This document shows, one piece after another, positions 46,877 through 57,560 of a stretch of 64,000 bases of DNA. The translations under genes and the position numbers were made by a program. Source of the stretch: Catenaria anguillulae PL171. Taxonomy: Eukaryota > Blastocladiomycota > Blastocladiomycetes > Blastocladiales > Catenariaceae. The stretch's first letter is position 1. Each line of letters starts with the position of its first letter. The notes beneath the pieces are model-generated. The model was not told the DNA's origin, did no database searches, and saw only the letters and a list, made by a program, of their open reading frames with translations. The stretch is from positions 31,439 to 95,438 of the forward strand of contig MCFL01000089.1 of the NCBI GenBank assembly GCA_002102555.1, given 5' to 3'.

Positions 46877-48022
46877 ATGTCGTCGTCCAGCCAACTTGGT
46901 AGCCGTGCCCCGCCGCCGCCACTGCCACCTCGGCCGTCGACCATGTCACGACCGGCACCGGCACAGCCGGCCATCCAAGAAACGCCCGCCACGCCGACCC
47001 GGGCCTCTGCCGACGCCGCCATTGCTGCAACAGCTCCCTTTGGGCTTGTACCGCCGCCTTCGCCGTCATTTGTGCCCGCGTCGCCCTCCAATCACCGATA
47101 CCCATCTCAGTCGGGTGCCACAGGCTCCGTGTCCATGGCCAGCTCTCCGTTCCCAAACGAAACCGATGAGGGATCTTTGCTCCCGCCGCCACCGGCATAT
47201 TCACCAGTGCCGCAACCAGGCGAAAGCACACTGCCGCCCGACCACTCGCCGCTCTTGGCACCGGTACAGCCACCCTCAGCGCCTCCGACTCAGCCCTCAT
47301 TCCGCTCATCAGTACCACAAACAGCCTCTGTTGCCGATAATGATCCCAACCCAGCATTCATCCCCTCGCTCGTCTCCACACTCGTCCCACTGCTTCGCTC
47401 CCCAACCTCGTACCTGCGCGCAATCCACCCACTCCCCAACCTCCTCTACATGTCCGGCTCGCGCCTCGTTCTCTCCCCGCTCTCGGGCTCGCACCTCTGG
47501 CACACAAGCTCACCGCTGTCGCTGCACATGCTCACGCTTCCGCGCAACCCCACAAGCACCGCCGCAGGCACCATTTCCATCACCATCCTGCCGCTCATCC
47601 CCACACACGACTCGTCGAGTGACGGCCTGCTTTCAGCACTTGTGCAGCTTGCGACTGCGCTACATCTCAAGCAGTACTACTTTAACGCTACACTCAGCGC
47701 ACCACACCACGACTCTGTCGCGCTCACGTACCGCAACCCGGCGCTTTCCGGATACCCTCACCCGCCCGTGGCACGCGTCAGCTTGAATGCACAGCTCGAT
47801 GATAAGAAGGATGCGCGGACGGGCAAGACGCCCAGGCGCACGTATTGCGCGTTGCATGTGCCCAGCGTCGCATTAAGCGATGAGTGGGTCAGGCACAATC
47901 GGGCGGGTGGAGGTGGAGGAGCAGTGTTGGTGGTGTATGCGGATTGTCATGGGGGCATGTTGGAGACAAATGTGGTTGGCGGGGCGGTACGTGCAATGCT
48001 GGCGAGCGCTGTTGTCTTGTGA
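46877..48022 (+). CDS. Hypothetical Pro/Ser-rich protein with a PPAY motif
   Basis: 381 residues from the ATG at 46877 (MSSSSQLGSRAPPPP); an in-frame ATG at 46823 would add 18. Residues 1-165 are disordered, Pro-rich, and include PPPPAYSPVP, a PPxY-type WW-domain ligand. The C-terminal half appears folded (FIPSLVSTLVPLLRSPTSYLR, LPNLLYMSGSRLVLSPLSGSHLW, LLSALVQLATALHLKQYYFNATLS) and ends in an Ala/Val-rich helix. No family recognised. GC-rich third positions match neighbouring genes, supporting a real CDS. Convergent with MGMT, with 115 bp between stops. Confidence 0.65.
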   Translation: MSSSSQLGSRAPPPPLPPRPSTMSRPAPAQPAIQETPATPTRASADAAIAATAPFGLVPPPSPSFVPASPSNHRYPSQSGATGSVSMASSPFPNETDEGSLLPPPPAYSPVPQPGESTLPPDHSPLLAPVQPPSAPPTQPSFRSSVPQTASVADNDPNPAFIPSLVSTLVPLLRSPTSYLRAIHPLPNLLYMSGSRLVLSPLSGSHLWHTSSPLSLHMLTLPRNPTSTAAGTISITILPLIPTHDSSSDGLLSALVQLATALHLKQYYFNATLSAPHHDSVALTYRNPALSGYPHPPVARVSLNAQLDDKKDARTGKTPRRTYCALHVPSVALSDEWVRHNRAGGGGGAVLVVYADCHGGMLETNVVGGAVRAMLASAVVL

Positions 48023-48137
48023 TCTTGTTGACTGCATACATACGAAATGTATCTGACCATGACTGCGACTGCAAATTGGGTACTGCATTTGGATGGACGA
48101 ACAATACAGAGAAACAACGTCTTGGACACGCCAGGTC

Positions 48138-49011
48138 TCAAGCGGACCAATCAAACATGCCATCCGGCACAACTTGCACCTTGACATCATTGCTCACCTT
48201 GGCCGCCGTCTGCGGGGCCACAATTGCGCCCTCCTCGACCAACAGAGCATACTTGCGCATGGTCATGGGACACTGGCCCGTGGCACCGTTGAAGCCGCCG
48301 AGCTTGAAGTCGCTGGAAATGACGCGGTGGCAAGGCACGAGCGGAGCGTACGGGTTGCGCTGTAGGAGAATGCCATACGGTTTGATATTTTGAGGTGAGC
48401 CCAACGGAAGGATACAATGGCACAATGGCGGGGAAGGTAAACGTACGCGAAGCGCTTGGCCGACAGCCCGCGGATGTGCTTGAATGGATTTGGCCAGGGC
48501 GGCATACGTAGTGAGTTTGCCTGACTCGGAGGACAATTAGAGGTTAGCTTTAGCCATACTGAATGTCGGCCAGCGATAACGTATACCTTTGGGAACCTGT
48601 ATCGTTGCACGTCGCAAGAGATGTGTGAGTCATCGCATCACAACGAGTGATTCCGCAACACGGTCAGCATACCTTGAGAAGCGCATCGTACACCTTGAAA
48701 TCAAACTCACTGACCTTGCTTGGCTGCCTTCTCCCCTTGGCATCCACCGCCTCGGCGGGCCGCGTCGCATTGGCGCGCTCGAGTGGATCCGTCGGGTAAT
48801 GAATCTCGCGGGGATCGGTCGTACCAAATGCAAGTGCGGGATTAGGAGTGGCTGCCGGAGCAGGAACCGTTTCTGGTGAAGCGGAAACCCCTGGTTGACG
48901 CTGTTGAGGTGACTTGGAGGAGCGGAAGTAGGGCGATGTCCGCGTTGTCGCCGCCGAGGTGGCGCTACCGGCCGTCGGTGCGGTTGAGCGAGTGGTGCGA
49001 GTCCGGGGCAT
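48138..49011 (-). CDS. MGMT: O6-methylguanine-DNA methyltransferase (MGMT/Ogt type)
   Basis: Suicide repair enzyme that moves alkyl groups from O6-guanine to its own Cys. Four exons (49011-48673, 48596-48587, 48520-48447, 48359-48138) encode 214 residues. The N-terminal 85 residues are Thr/Pro/Ala-rich and disordered. The MGMT C-domain follows: FDFKVYDALLKVPKGKLTTYAALA, then HPRAVGQALRRNPYAPLVPCHRVISSDFKLGGFNG. The acceptor Cys in PCHRV, the minor-groove Arg in RAVGQALR and the Tyr in TTY are all present, so it should be an active transferase, not the Cys-less Atl1 type. Exon 2 is a 10-nt microexon that supplies VPK and the first base of the next Gly codon. Confidence 0.92.
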
Positions 49012-49689
49012 GTTGTGCGGAAGTGTGTAAACAGTAAACAAAGAGCTTGTGAGCTTTGCTAAAAGTGTTGTCGATATCGGTGGATATCTCGCTTCACGAT
49101 GGATGGGTATATCGCTGACCAAGATGTGAGATGTGAGTGAGTCATTCGGTTGATCTCAACATTGTGGGCGGGTTATGTACACCATTTGAGATTAACTGGA
49201 ATTGATAGGAGGACAGGTGACAAAGAACGATGAACGCAAAAAGCCATAATGGGACGCAAGTCAAGAGAGAGAGAGAGGTATGGGTCGTTGGTAGGAATGA
49301 AGAAGAACAATTGAATCGAGAAAATCATGCAAGAAAGAAGCTACGAGTATACATGAATTGGATGAGAATCGCAATTCAAACACACACAGCGACCGTGGGG
49401 CGAGGACAGGCAGTCAGATTTACTTTTACAATGACCAGCGTGGTGAAGGAAGGACGTGCATGTCTCGAGGGAAAGGGCGGATACATGCCACGGCGGCAGG
49501 CGGAAAGTGAGTCCAGTCGGAAAGGAAGGCGTTTGATGTCTCGAATGCCGCACACCAATACGTCGACAGTCTCCATGAAGAACGACATGGGTCGGCTGAC
49601 CCTGTCACTCGGACGAGACTCTTCATTTGTCAATCACTGGCATCCAATTCCCTATAGACACCGAATCATGCGTGCCGCCCCTCAATTTT
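49012..49689. other. Intergenic, no supported gene
   Basis: MGMT upstream region. AT- and purine-rich with a GA repeat near 49265-49278. The plus-strand ORF beginning at 49230 lacks motifs and runs antisense to the decayed frame further on. Nothing supported. Confidence 0.35.
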
Positions 49690-50150
49690 GTGGGAAAACT
49701 CAAACCCACAGAACCAATGCCTTGGCCGCGGCCATCCTCGTAGCCACCAAGCGCTCCTTGTCTCTAAACGGTTGCCTCCAACATTTTGAGCTTGCATTCC
49801 TTGCCAACGGGCATCAACTCGACGACGTGCACAGAGTCCAGCTTTTCGGCACCACCTTGCTGGCAACGAAACGAGACCCAAGACGTGAAGCTTGGATCTG
49901 TTGCCTACGACAATAACAGGGCGTTCATGGGAGAAACACTTACGTCGTGCGGGCACATTGGGGTGATTCGCCCTGTCCGGCACATTTTGGGAATCCTTCA
50001 ATGTCAAAGTCAACGGCAAAGTGGGCGATTGACGTGGCCGGTTGCGGCGCAGGTTGCGGGCCGTGAACTGGCCAGAAGCGGCACCAAGGTGTCTTGACGG
50101 CGATATCCAACTCACGCTGGTTTCCCAAGACAATGCGTGGTTCGACGTGC
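49690..50150 (-). pseudogene. Decayed coding remnant on the minus strand, family unresolved
   Basis: Three successive minus-strand segments look protein-like but lie in different frames. The first reads QRELDIAVKTPWCRFWPV and then HFAVDFDIEGFPKCAGQG. The second reads DPSFTSWVSFRCQQGGAEKL and then HVVELMPVGKECKLKMLEATV. After an in-frame stop, the shifted frame reads FRDKERLVATRMAAAKALV. A GTAAGT donor follows the first segment, but no acceptor joins the frames cleanly. The LMPVGKE ... RDKERLVAT pattern is faintly like HotDog thioesterases, which is only a guess. Sequencing error is an alternative to decay. Confidence 0.35.
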
Positions 50151-51755
50151 TGGAGGGTGGTCGACTCGCAAGTGTGATGCGAAAGAAGGGATTTAATCGA
50201 TATCTATGACGGCGTAATCGACAGAGTCGGATGCAAATCAGGATGACGCAGATATGTATGCCCGCCGGAGCAGTTGCTGAGACGCCATTCTGCGAGAAAA
50301 ATTAGGGAATGGATATGTGCCAGCAAACATCCCATCACCAGTGTTGGGACAGTCGCCCGAAAACCGCAAAAAACGTGAGCAAGTGCATGATTTCCGCATG
50401 ATTCTGATCCTGGCGGGCCTGCTGTGCCTTGCCCGCCGACGTCAATCCGCCGTCCATCCTGCCCAGGCCCAGCTGCCTGCCGCACGCGGAATGCCGACAC
50501 CCATGGAACCCGGGCAATGCAATACTCGAATCCCGACCGGTTGCTTTGCGCCATCATGATCACGCCTACCCCCTACAATCGGCAGCACCGGGCCGTCCAT
50601 CGTCCCTCACTGCCGCCGGCACCGCTTCTTGGCGAGCGACCGCTGCCTTGACCATTGCATTTGTCCCCAGCTGGTACCCGGCCTCCTTTTACTGTCACCG
50701 GCCGTGATCCGACGACGACGATGCCCCATTACAATGAATAGCCGATCACGGTCTCGCGGGCCGTATTCACCTGGCAGCATGGCAGCAACGAGCGGCTCGT
50801 CACTTGACCGATCCCGCAGCGTCTGCCATTGCCCGCGACACCCAGCGCGCAACCTGTATTCTTGCTCGACTCGAAGTATGTTGTTGCTCATTCTCGGCAA
50901 GATCGCATTGGGCCAGCGCATTGCTCCACCGACATCTTCATCATCCCAATGAGGCTGCATGGCCGCGGCTGTGTTTGCGCCGGGTCCATTGTCCATTTGT
51001 ACGTGGCGTGGCGGCGATACAGTATGTATTCGATTTGTTCACGGTCGCTGTCCTGCAGGACAGGCACCGTGAACGGATCTCATGGCGACCAGTGGCGGGT
51101 GACAAGCCGGCGCGGGTAAGCACAGAGCAATACACTGTAGATCCTCATCACCCCGGACGCACACTGCCTCATTTGGGAAAAGGTTGTCGGCAGGATCGCC
51201 CCGGTTTTTGGCCGAGTAGCCTACGGGAAGCGAGTGGGGCAGCATCGAGGGGCAGCAAGAGTCAATGTGGCATCGGATCATGTTTGTGCGTCCGTAGATA
51301 GGAATGCCTTTGCCACCGACGCTGATGCCAAGGTCGCCCTCTCATATCCCCTGCTCTCCCCCGTCCGCCATCCTTGATCTTCCGCCTCGACATGATTCTC
51401 GGCATACGGTCAGTTTTCTCACATTTCCCAACCTTCTTACGACATCAACCCACCACCTTATCTTGACTGCTCGTTCTCCATCCCCGCGTCTCTCGGCCGG
51501 CTGGCACGACCCCGTTCTATTAAATCTTCTTCCTCTCGACCTTTCTCGATGCGCGGGCTGCACTCTCCCCACACGGATGCCCCTCCGGTTGCCACCGCGG
51601 CTGGCTCGCGGTGGAGCAATCCCCGGCCGGGATCAAGGCTCTCCTCCGCCGGTCGGCGCTCTGCGCGTCGGTCGATCCGGGGCGATCCCACCACTCCTAT
51701 CACACTCACCACTTTTTCCGCATTGTCTGCTTTGCCGCAAACTCCACTGCCTTGA
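50151..51755. other. Intergenic and 5' region of the PIM-like kinase
   Basis: About 1.6 kb with only weak ORFs. An unfound 5' exon of the kinase probably lies in its second half (51300-51750), which is strongly C-rich like other 5' leaders in this window. Confidence 0.35.
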
Positions 51756-54700
51756 CATCATCTTCATTTTCTATTACCGATTTCCACCTCGCCCGCAACC
51801 GTCCAAACCACGCCCGTCGCCATACCAATCCATCACACTCCCATCAAACCCTCTCATACTCTCGTCGAGGACCCCGCCTCCACGCCCGCCAAACACGTTG
51901 CTGCCATTGCCACTACGCCCGTGGCAAACGCGTCTCCGCCGCCGATCTCACCCGGCAATCGCACTGTGCTCGAGGGCATCCCGAGCGACGACGACGAGGA
52001 CCAGAGCGACGATGACAACGATGACGACGACCCCGATCAAACTGTACACGACGATGACGAGCAAGACCAAGAAGAGCACGAGTTTGTCGCCGAGACCGAG
52101 ATCGGCGATTGCGACTTTATGCGCTTGATTGAGGGAAAGCTGGTTGTGGAGGAAAGGCTCGGCCGGTACGACCCCATGCTTTTCGCTGTGTGCACCTCCT
52201 CTTTGAGTCGACGTGCAACCAGCTGACTGACTGCCACTCGCGTTTGCTTTTCATTTGTTTGACTCACAGTGGCGCGCAAGGCAGCGTCTTTGTCGGCGTC
52301 TTCATCACAGGTGCGCAGCAAGGCCACCGTGTCGCCATCAAGGCCATGCCAAAGAACCTGCCGCTCGCGATTCGGCGCGACAAAGACAGAGTCCCCATGG
52401 AGTTTGTGCTCGCTCGCCGGTGCCAAGGCGTACGTTGTCCTTCTTGGTAGCTTGCTCTTACCACGAGCCGCGACGTGTTTTATCTTATGCGCCTCGTCGA
52501 CCTTCGTTGCATGCAGCCTCATGTGTACCGCGTGCACGAGTGGTTCGAGACCGACGTGGCCGTGTACATCATCATGGAACTGTACGAGGCATTTCATTTT
52601 TTTCTGAAGCTTCACGCACATATGCATGCCACTCATTCACATTTGTGTTTTGTACGACGAACAGTGTCCGTGGCGTGACGTTGGACGAGTTCATGGACTT
52701 TTACGGCTACAACGAAATGACCATCAAGTTTTTGATGTACCAGTACTTCCATCTCCTCAACGTACGCTTTCCTTTTCTCGTCTTCTTTTCATCATGTCAC
52801 GAGCATCAGCTAACCAGTCCATAACTTCCTTCCTATCTTTGTCTGGGGTGTTTAGGCTCTCGAGTCGCACGGCGTCGTGCACCGTGACATCAAGCCCGCC
52901 AACCTCATGCTCGACATGTCGGCGAGCGAGGACATGCCAACGTTGGTCGCCATCGACTTTGGACTGGCCAAGGACATGTCTGCGACGTCGTCGGTGTCGC
53001 CCCGGCCCGTGATAATAGACTCGGATTCGGGTACGCGTACGAATGTGCATGTCAAGGAGACGGTGCCCACCACCATTGTACCGTCGAGTGCGTTCGCAAT
53101 TGCTGGTGTCCCGTCGTTGCCCGTCGTCATGCCCAGCTTGCCCGTGTCTAGTGCGGCCACGCCGCCCGTTTCCTCGCTCGCGCCTGTTGGTTTGCCCGTA
53201 TCGCCTGTGCCAATGACCAGTCAAACACGTGTCAAGGAGTCGGTGCCCACCACCATTGCGCCGCCAAGTGCGCTCGCTGCCGTTGCTGTGCTACCATTGC
53301 CTGTCGACCCAGACACATTGTGTGAGGCCATGCCGTGCTTGCCCGAGAATCCTCCCGCATCGTTTGCGCCAAGCACCCGGCTGCCCGACGCACCGTCATC
53401 TGACCCATGTTCATCAGCAACACTAGTGCAAGGCTCCTCCGAGTCGGTTGAGCTCGGTGCCAATGTTGACTCGGTTGCGCCCCAGGCGGATGCGGCCAAC
53501 GATGGCAAGGAACAAAGTGCGGTCGCCGAGAGCCTCGGTGTGTTGCCATTGGTTTCAAGTGCCCAAGCATCAATGTGCAATGAGGGGTTCGTTCATCTTT
53601 CCGCGACTTTCAATCCGTCCGTACTACTGCAACTGTCTAATGATGCTTGATCCATGTTTGCACAGATCGGATGGACTTGGTTCACTTGATTTCATGTCGC
53701 CCGAGGCGCTTCAGCCGTTGATTCGCGTTCATGGCCTTGCACCTCGCATGGACGTGTGGGCGGGCGGCATTTTGCACTTCATGCTGATGATCCGCAAGCA
53801 CCCGTTTACGTCGGCGGCCAAAGCCATGACCGAACGCAAGGATGAAATCCAGCGCAAGATTATTGAGGTGCAATACAAGCTCAAGGGCCGGCAGTTCGAT
53901 CGGTGGTCGCCGGAATGCCAAGAGTTGGTGGCGCTGCTGCTGGTGCGGGATCCTGCGGCTCGGTATGTGCGACAGACTCACAGTGATGCGTTTTGGCAAT
54001 GATTGCTCACTGGACTATGTACACTTTGGCATGACTCTAGCCCATCCGCGTCGTCTGCACTTGCTCTGCCATTCTTCACTCGTGACGAACAAGACCAGCA
54101 GTCTCTCAAGAACTTGCTTGCAGCGGCCCAAGCGTCGCGGGCGTCTTCTTTAACTTATCAGGATCTCCACTCGCTCCAACACATCAACTCGCCCGCAACG
54201 TCTGATTTGTGCTCGACACAGTTTCTTCCGACTGTGTTGCCCTTGTCTGTACCGAATCCAGAGCCACCCACTCAAGCAAGGCTTCCAGCAACATCCAACG
54301 CCAAGTTCAAATGCGTGGCTGCTCTCATCCGAGAAGCCATGCGCGACACGGCCGCCAAACCACTGATCACGATTGAGCCAAACTCGTGGTTTCAAGAACG
54401 GTGCGTTGTGGGTCTGCCCACGATTGCGCAGCGTCTGGCAGATGAGTATTATTCGACCGCAGCGTGCCTGGTGCAAGAGATGGCGACATTGGCGGGATTT
54501 CTTGAGGACTTGGGCCTGGCGGCAGACCGTGATCGTGCTCTCATTGAGGAGTGCTTGGACAAGCTATTGGCGGAGGGTACAAAAGCAGTCGAGTTCAGGG
54601 TAACACAGAAGCGCTCGAGGCAACAGACCAGTAGTGGAGGGTGCACGGCGTCGGCTGATGATGTTGAGAATTTTGCGATTGATTGTGATGATTTGGCCAC

Positions 54701-54764
54701 AGCCACAAATGAGCAGGTTCCTCCGAGTCGGAAAAGGCTGCGAAATGAGCAGCTGGGCTCTTGA
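51756..54764 (+). CDS. PIM-like (CAMK-group) protein kinase with activation-loop insertion and C-terminal helical domain; 5' end unresolved
   Basis: Exons: about 51756-52165, 52270-52429, 52517-52581, 52665-52761, 52856-53586, 53666-53962 and 54041-54764. The frame is open back to 51756 but has no ATG before 52119, so a 5' exon is missing from the model. An acidic N-terminus (DDDEDQSDDDNDDDD) precedes the kinase: LGRGAQGSVFVGV, VAIKAMPK, and RVPMEFVLARR ... VHEWFETD, which parallels PIM kinases. Then MELVRGVTLDEF (across a splice), VVHRDIKPANLML and AIDFGLAK. About 200 Ser/Pro/Val-rich residues separate DFG from GSLDFMSPEA, followed by MDVWAGGILHFML and DPAAR. The last about 240 residues include a helical segment (IAQRLADEYYSTAACLVQEM). 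Lys, Asp and DFG are intact, so activity is possible. The GTxxYxxPE motif is atypical. Confidence 0.82.
53041..53280 (+). repeat. Internal duplication in the kinase activation-loop insert, 180-bp offset
   Basis: The segment around 53051 (GTCAAGGAG, then CGGTGCCCACCACCATT) recurs at 53231 with an offset of exactly 180 bp (60 codons). Translated, KETVPTTIVPSSA matches KESVPTTIAPPSA. The insert therefore grew partly by in-frame tandem duplication. Confidence 0.75.
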
Positions 54765-55189
54765 CCTGGTAGACGGTTGATCGATTAAATTGTCGTTTGA
54801 TTTATGTGCTCACTCTTTTATTCATTACCGAATTCATCGGCTCTCACTTTCGCTTGATTGTTCTGGAGTCATGGTGATGACAGCAAGGGCGCTTAAAGCC
54901 AGGGTGTGTGTTTCCTATGATTTCCTCTGCCAGCAGGCATGTCCGTGCAAACTTGCAGAGGCGCGGTCAGAGGATCGGGATCTTTTTTTTCAATTGACTC
55001 AAGTCATGTCCTAAATTGGCACAAAGCTGGAAGCGCTTGTTCTCAGAGCACCCATGTTGAGTAGTCTAACCTGAAAGAGGCGATCCGACCACAAGGCTAA
55101 GGCCACCGATCATCCTCGCACATATGCACCTGACGCGTTGAACACCAACTCACTCGCCGTTCCCACGTTACGAGGCTCTTCCTAAGTCA
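54765..55189. other. Intergenic, no supported gene
   Basis: 425 bp downstream of the PIM-like kinase. AT-richer; no ORF with coding character. Confidence 0.35.
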
Positions 55190-56671
55190 TTATCCAACAA
55201 CACCGTCAACTCGAAACTCGTGGCAATCGCTCTCAAGATGCTGTTCCCGCGCACCTCCGAGTCCCTCGGGGCTTCCACAGTCACCATTTCACCCGTGCTC
55301 ACTGACGACCACGTTGAGCCAATCAAATCAAGTTCAGCCCCGTGCGTGACGAATCGGAATCGATAACAGTCATACACCGCCTTTGGTGCCAGCGACAGGT
55401 ACCTTACCTTTCAGTCCTCCTGCGAGAGCGCTCTCAAGCCGTTGGTGACCATCGTTCTCGTCACGCTCTGTCTCGTTTGAAGCGAATCGTAGGCCCAACG
55501 CGTCATCACCGTGACCACCTTCGCATCACCTGGCAAAGAAAACTCCAGATACTTCCGGCAACCTTACTGCGGTACTGAATATGCAAGCTTTTCCCTCGCC
55601 AAACCCGTTCTTCAGGTCGTGCCCAAGGATTTCCGAATGGATGGAATCCTCATTGCTGTCCTGAATTGGTCTTCCTTGTCAGTCCAGCGGTGTGGTCCCG
55701 CTCTTCACTCAACCATTCCTTCAAATTGTCCTTCTCCAAGAAAGACCGCCGAATGCTCTCAAACAGAATGCCAATCAGGGTCGCGATTTTGGTAGTGAGT
55801 TTGAATATGGTGTCTAGTTTGCCTGTCAAGGTACACTGTCAAGCACATTGCTGCCGTCTCTTTGCCTGTGCCAGGTGCCCTTGCACTTGATGCGCAACCT
55901 TAAGTTGTGCATCCAGGCTGTGAACTTGAACGGTGTACCCGTGACAGGAAAAAGGAGCATTTCGCGGCGTCTTTTCCCATTCAATGCCAAGCTGTTGGAA
56001 GGCAGACTGGGAGGACCATAGTACATACTTGGTTGGCCTTGTCGTGATCTTGTCGGCAGTCTTGATCATTGAATGGTGACGCTCATCCGTGCAGTCAATC
56101 ACCCGCGCATACCGTTTTTCGACGACCTGCCAGGCGTTGGCCGATTCTTCCAAGCATATCCATTCGGCAGCGCTTAAGCATTCCTATGCCTCGTGCTTTC
56201 GTCCAGGTTAGTGGTACGGATCGTTTGTCATTGTTTTTCATCAATCTGTCGGTTGCTGTCCTGAATTGGGCTTCCTTGTCGGCCCAGCCGTGTGGTCCCG
56301 CCCTTCACTCAACCATTCCTTCAAATTGTCCTTCTCCAAGAAAGACCGCCGAATGCTTTCAAACAGTTCGCCTATCACGGTCATGATTGTGGTAAAGAGC
56401 CTGAATCTGGTGACTAGTTTGCCTGTCAAGGTACCCTGTCGAGCACATTGCCGCCGTCTCTTTGCCTGTGCCAAGTGCCCTTGCACTTGATGCGCAACCT
56501 TGTGTTGTGCATCCAGGCTGTGAACTTGAAAGGTGTACCCGTGACAGGAAAAAGGAGCATTTCGCGGCGTCTTTTCCCATTCAATGCCAAGCTGTTGGAA
56601 GGCAGACTGGGAGGACCAGAGCATTTACTTGGTTGGCCTTGTCGTGATCTTGTCGGCAGTCTTGATCATTG
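55190..56671 (-). pseudogene. Decayed minus-strand coding sequence, partly duplicated
   Basis: Protein-like minus-strand segments in several frames. Copy at 56190-55655: ANAWQVVEKRYARVIDCTDE, SAFQQLGIEWEKTPRNAPF or, in another frame, LALNGKRRREMLLFPVTGT and KFTAWMHNLRLRIKCKGTW, then LIGILFESIRRSFLEKDNLK. Further on (55560-55190): KYLEFSLPGDAKVVTVMTRW and YDCYRFRFVTHGAELDLIGS. Stops and frame changes separate them. Part of it occurs twice (next entry). I do not recognise the family. It could be a lineage-specific multi-exon gene whose introns I cannot resolve; stops in the repeated part (AAGTAA in the second copy) favour decay. Confidence 0.4.
55653..56671. repeat. Two near-identical copies of about 420 bp, 600-bp period
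   Basis: 55653-56071 and 56253-56671 match with an offset of exactly 600 bp, from GCTGTCCTGAATTGG to CTTGATCATTG, with only scattered substitutions and no indel needed. The intervening about 180 bp is more diverged, although a CTTCCAAGC motif follows each copy at a similar distance, so the original unit may have been the full 600 bp. Confidence 0.9.
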
Positions 56672-57560
56672 GTGGCGACTTTCATCTTTCAATATTTACA
56701 GTGCGCATTTGCCAATGCACGCCAACTTCTTCCGGGTCTTCCAAGCGTATTCCAAAGATGAGCGGCCTAGGATTTCATTGCCTGCTTCGACGCTTCATGT
56801 CCGCCCCGCTGCACGAAACCGTCTCGCTTTAGCCCCACTTTCCCATCGTGTGATGTTTTGTCCATTCTTGAATAATTTATGCACACATCCGGTACAACTG
56901 GCCGGTGGACACAATCGAAAAGGGAGCCTGCCGCTACTGCTGGTGTACATTGATTCGGACAGAACCTGCACCTGCGATCTCGCCTACCTACAGACAACCG
57001 ACTTCTGGGCACAGCCACAGTCAGCTCGGCAGACTCAACGTCTCCCAGGCCGCCGCGAATCCTCATCCCTGGGCCGCCCTCCCCCCGTTCATGATCGAGA
57101 CCATGACCATGGGTCTGATCCCCGCGTGGTGGTGTGCGACGCAACCCGGCAGTCAAGGTGCAGTCATCATCAGGGCTATGAGAGCATGGCTGCCTGCGAT
57201 TGTGTCACCACAAGGAATAGAGCCAGTCGAGTCCACCATCACAGCCGCGGCCTCCATCACCCGTATCCACGCCACTCGGCCTCGTGTGTGCTCGCCGTCT
57301 GCCACCGAAACTCTGTCTGCCCATGAAACCTCGAACGGCTACCAAAAACCCACCCACCACAGTTACAACATCCAACTTGCAGCCACCGCCATCCAGCTCG
57401 CTACGATATCCAATCCTGTCGTCAAACAGGGCACAGTGACCTCTTCACCCGCCAGAGCAGAAACCATACATGCTCCGCCGACAACTCCTGCGTCTGCCAC
57501 CCGTCCGGCTCCTATGTTGGCCACCGACTCTGCGCCGATTCCCAATCCCAATGTCCCCCC
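56672..57560. other. Intergenic, weak ORFs only
   Basis: A 240-codon plus-strand ORF (56905-57627) is Ala/Thr/Pro-rich without motifs and overlaps the small ORF that follows. Nothing I can support as a gene. Confidence 0.3.

Noticed and set aside
46551-47786. 411-codon plus-strand ORF in another frame
   Set aside because: His/Arg/Ser/Pro-rich low-complexity product overlapping the better frame from 46877; a frame shadow.
48138-49011. Alkyltransferase-like (Atl1) protein instead of MGMT
   Set aside because: Atl proteins replace the acceptor Cys; here PCHRV is intact.
51756-54764. CDC7 kinase
   Set aside because: The DFG-to-APE insert is CDC7-like, but the N-lobe (RVPME, WFETD) is PIM-like and the GTxGFRAPE block typical of CDC7 is absent.
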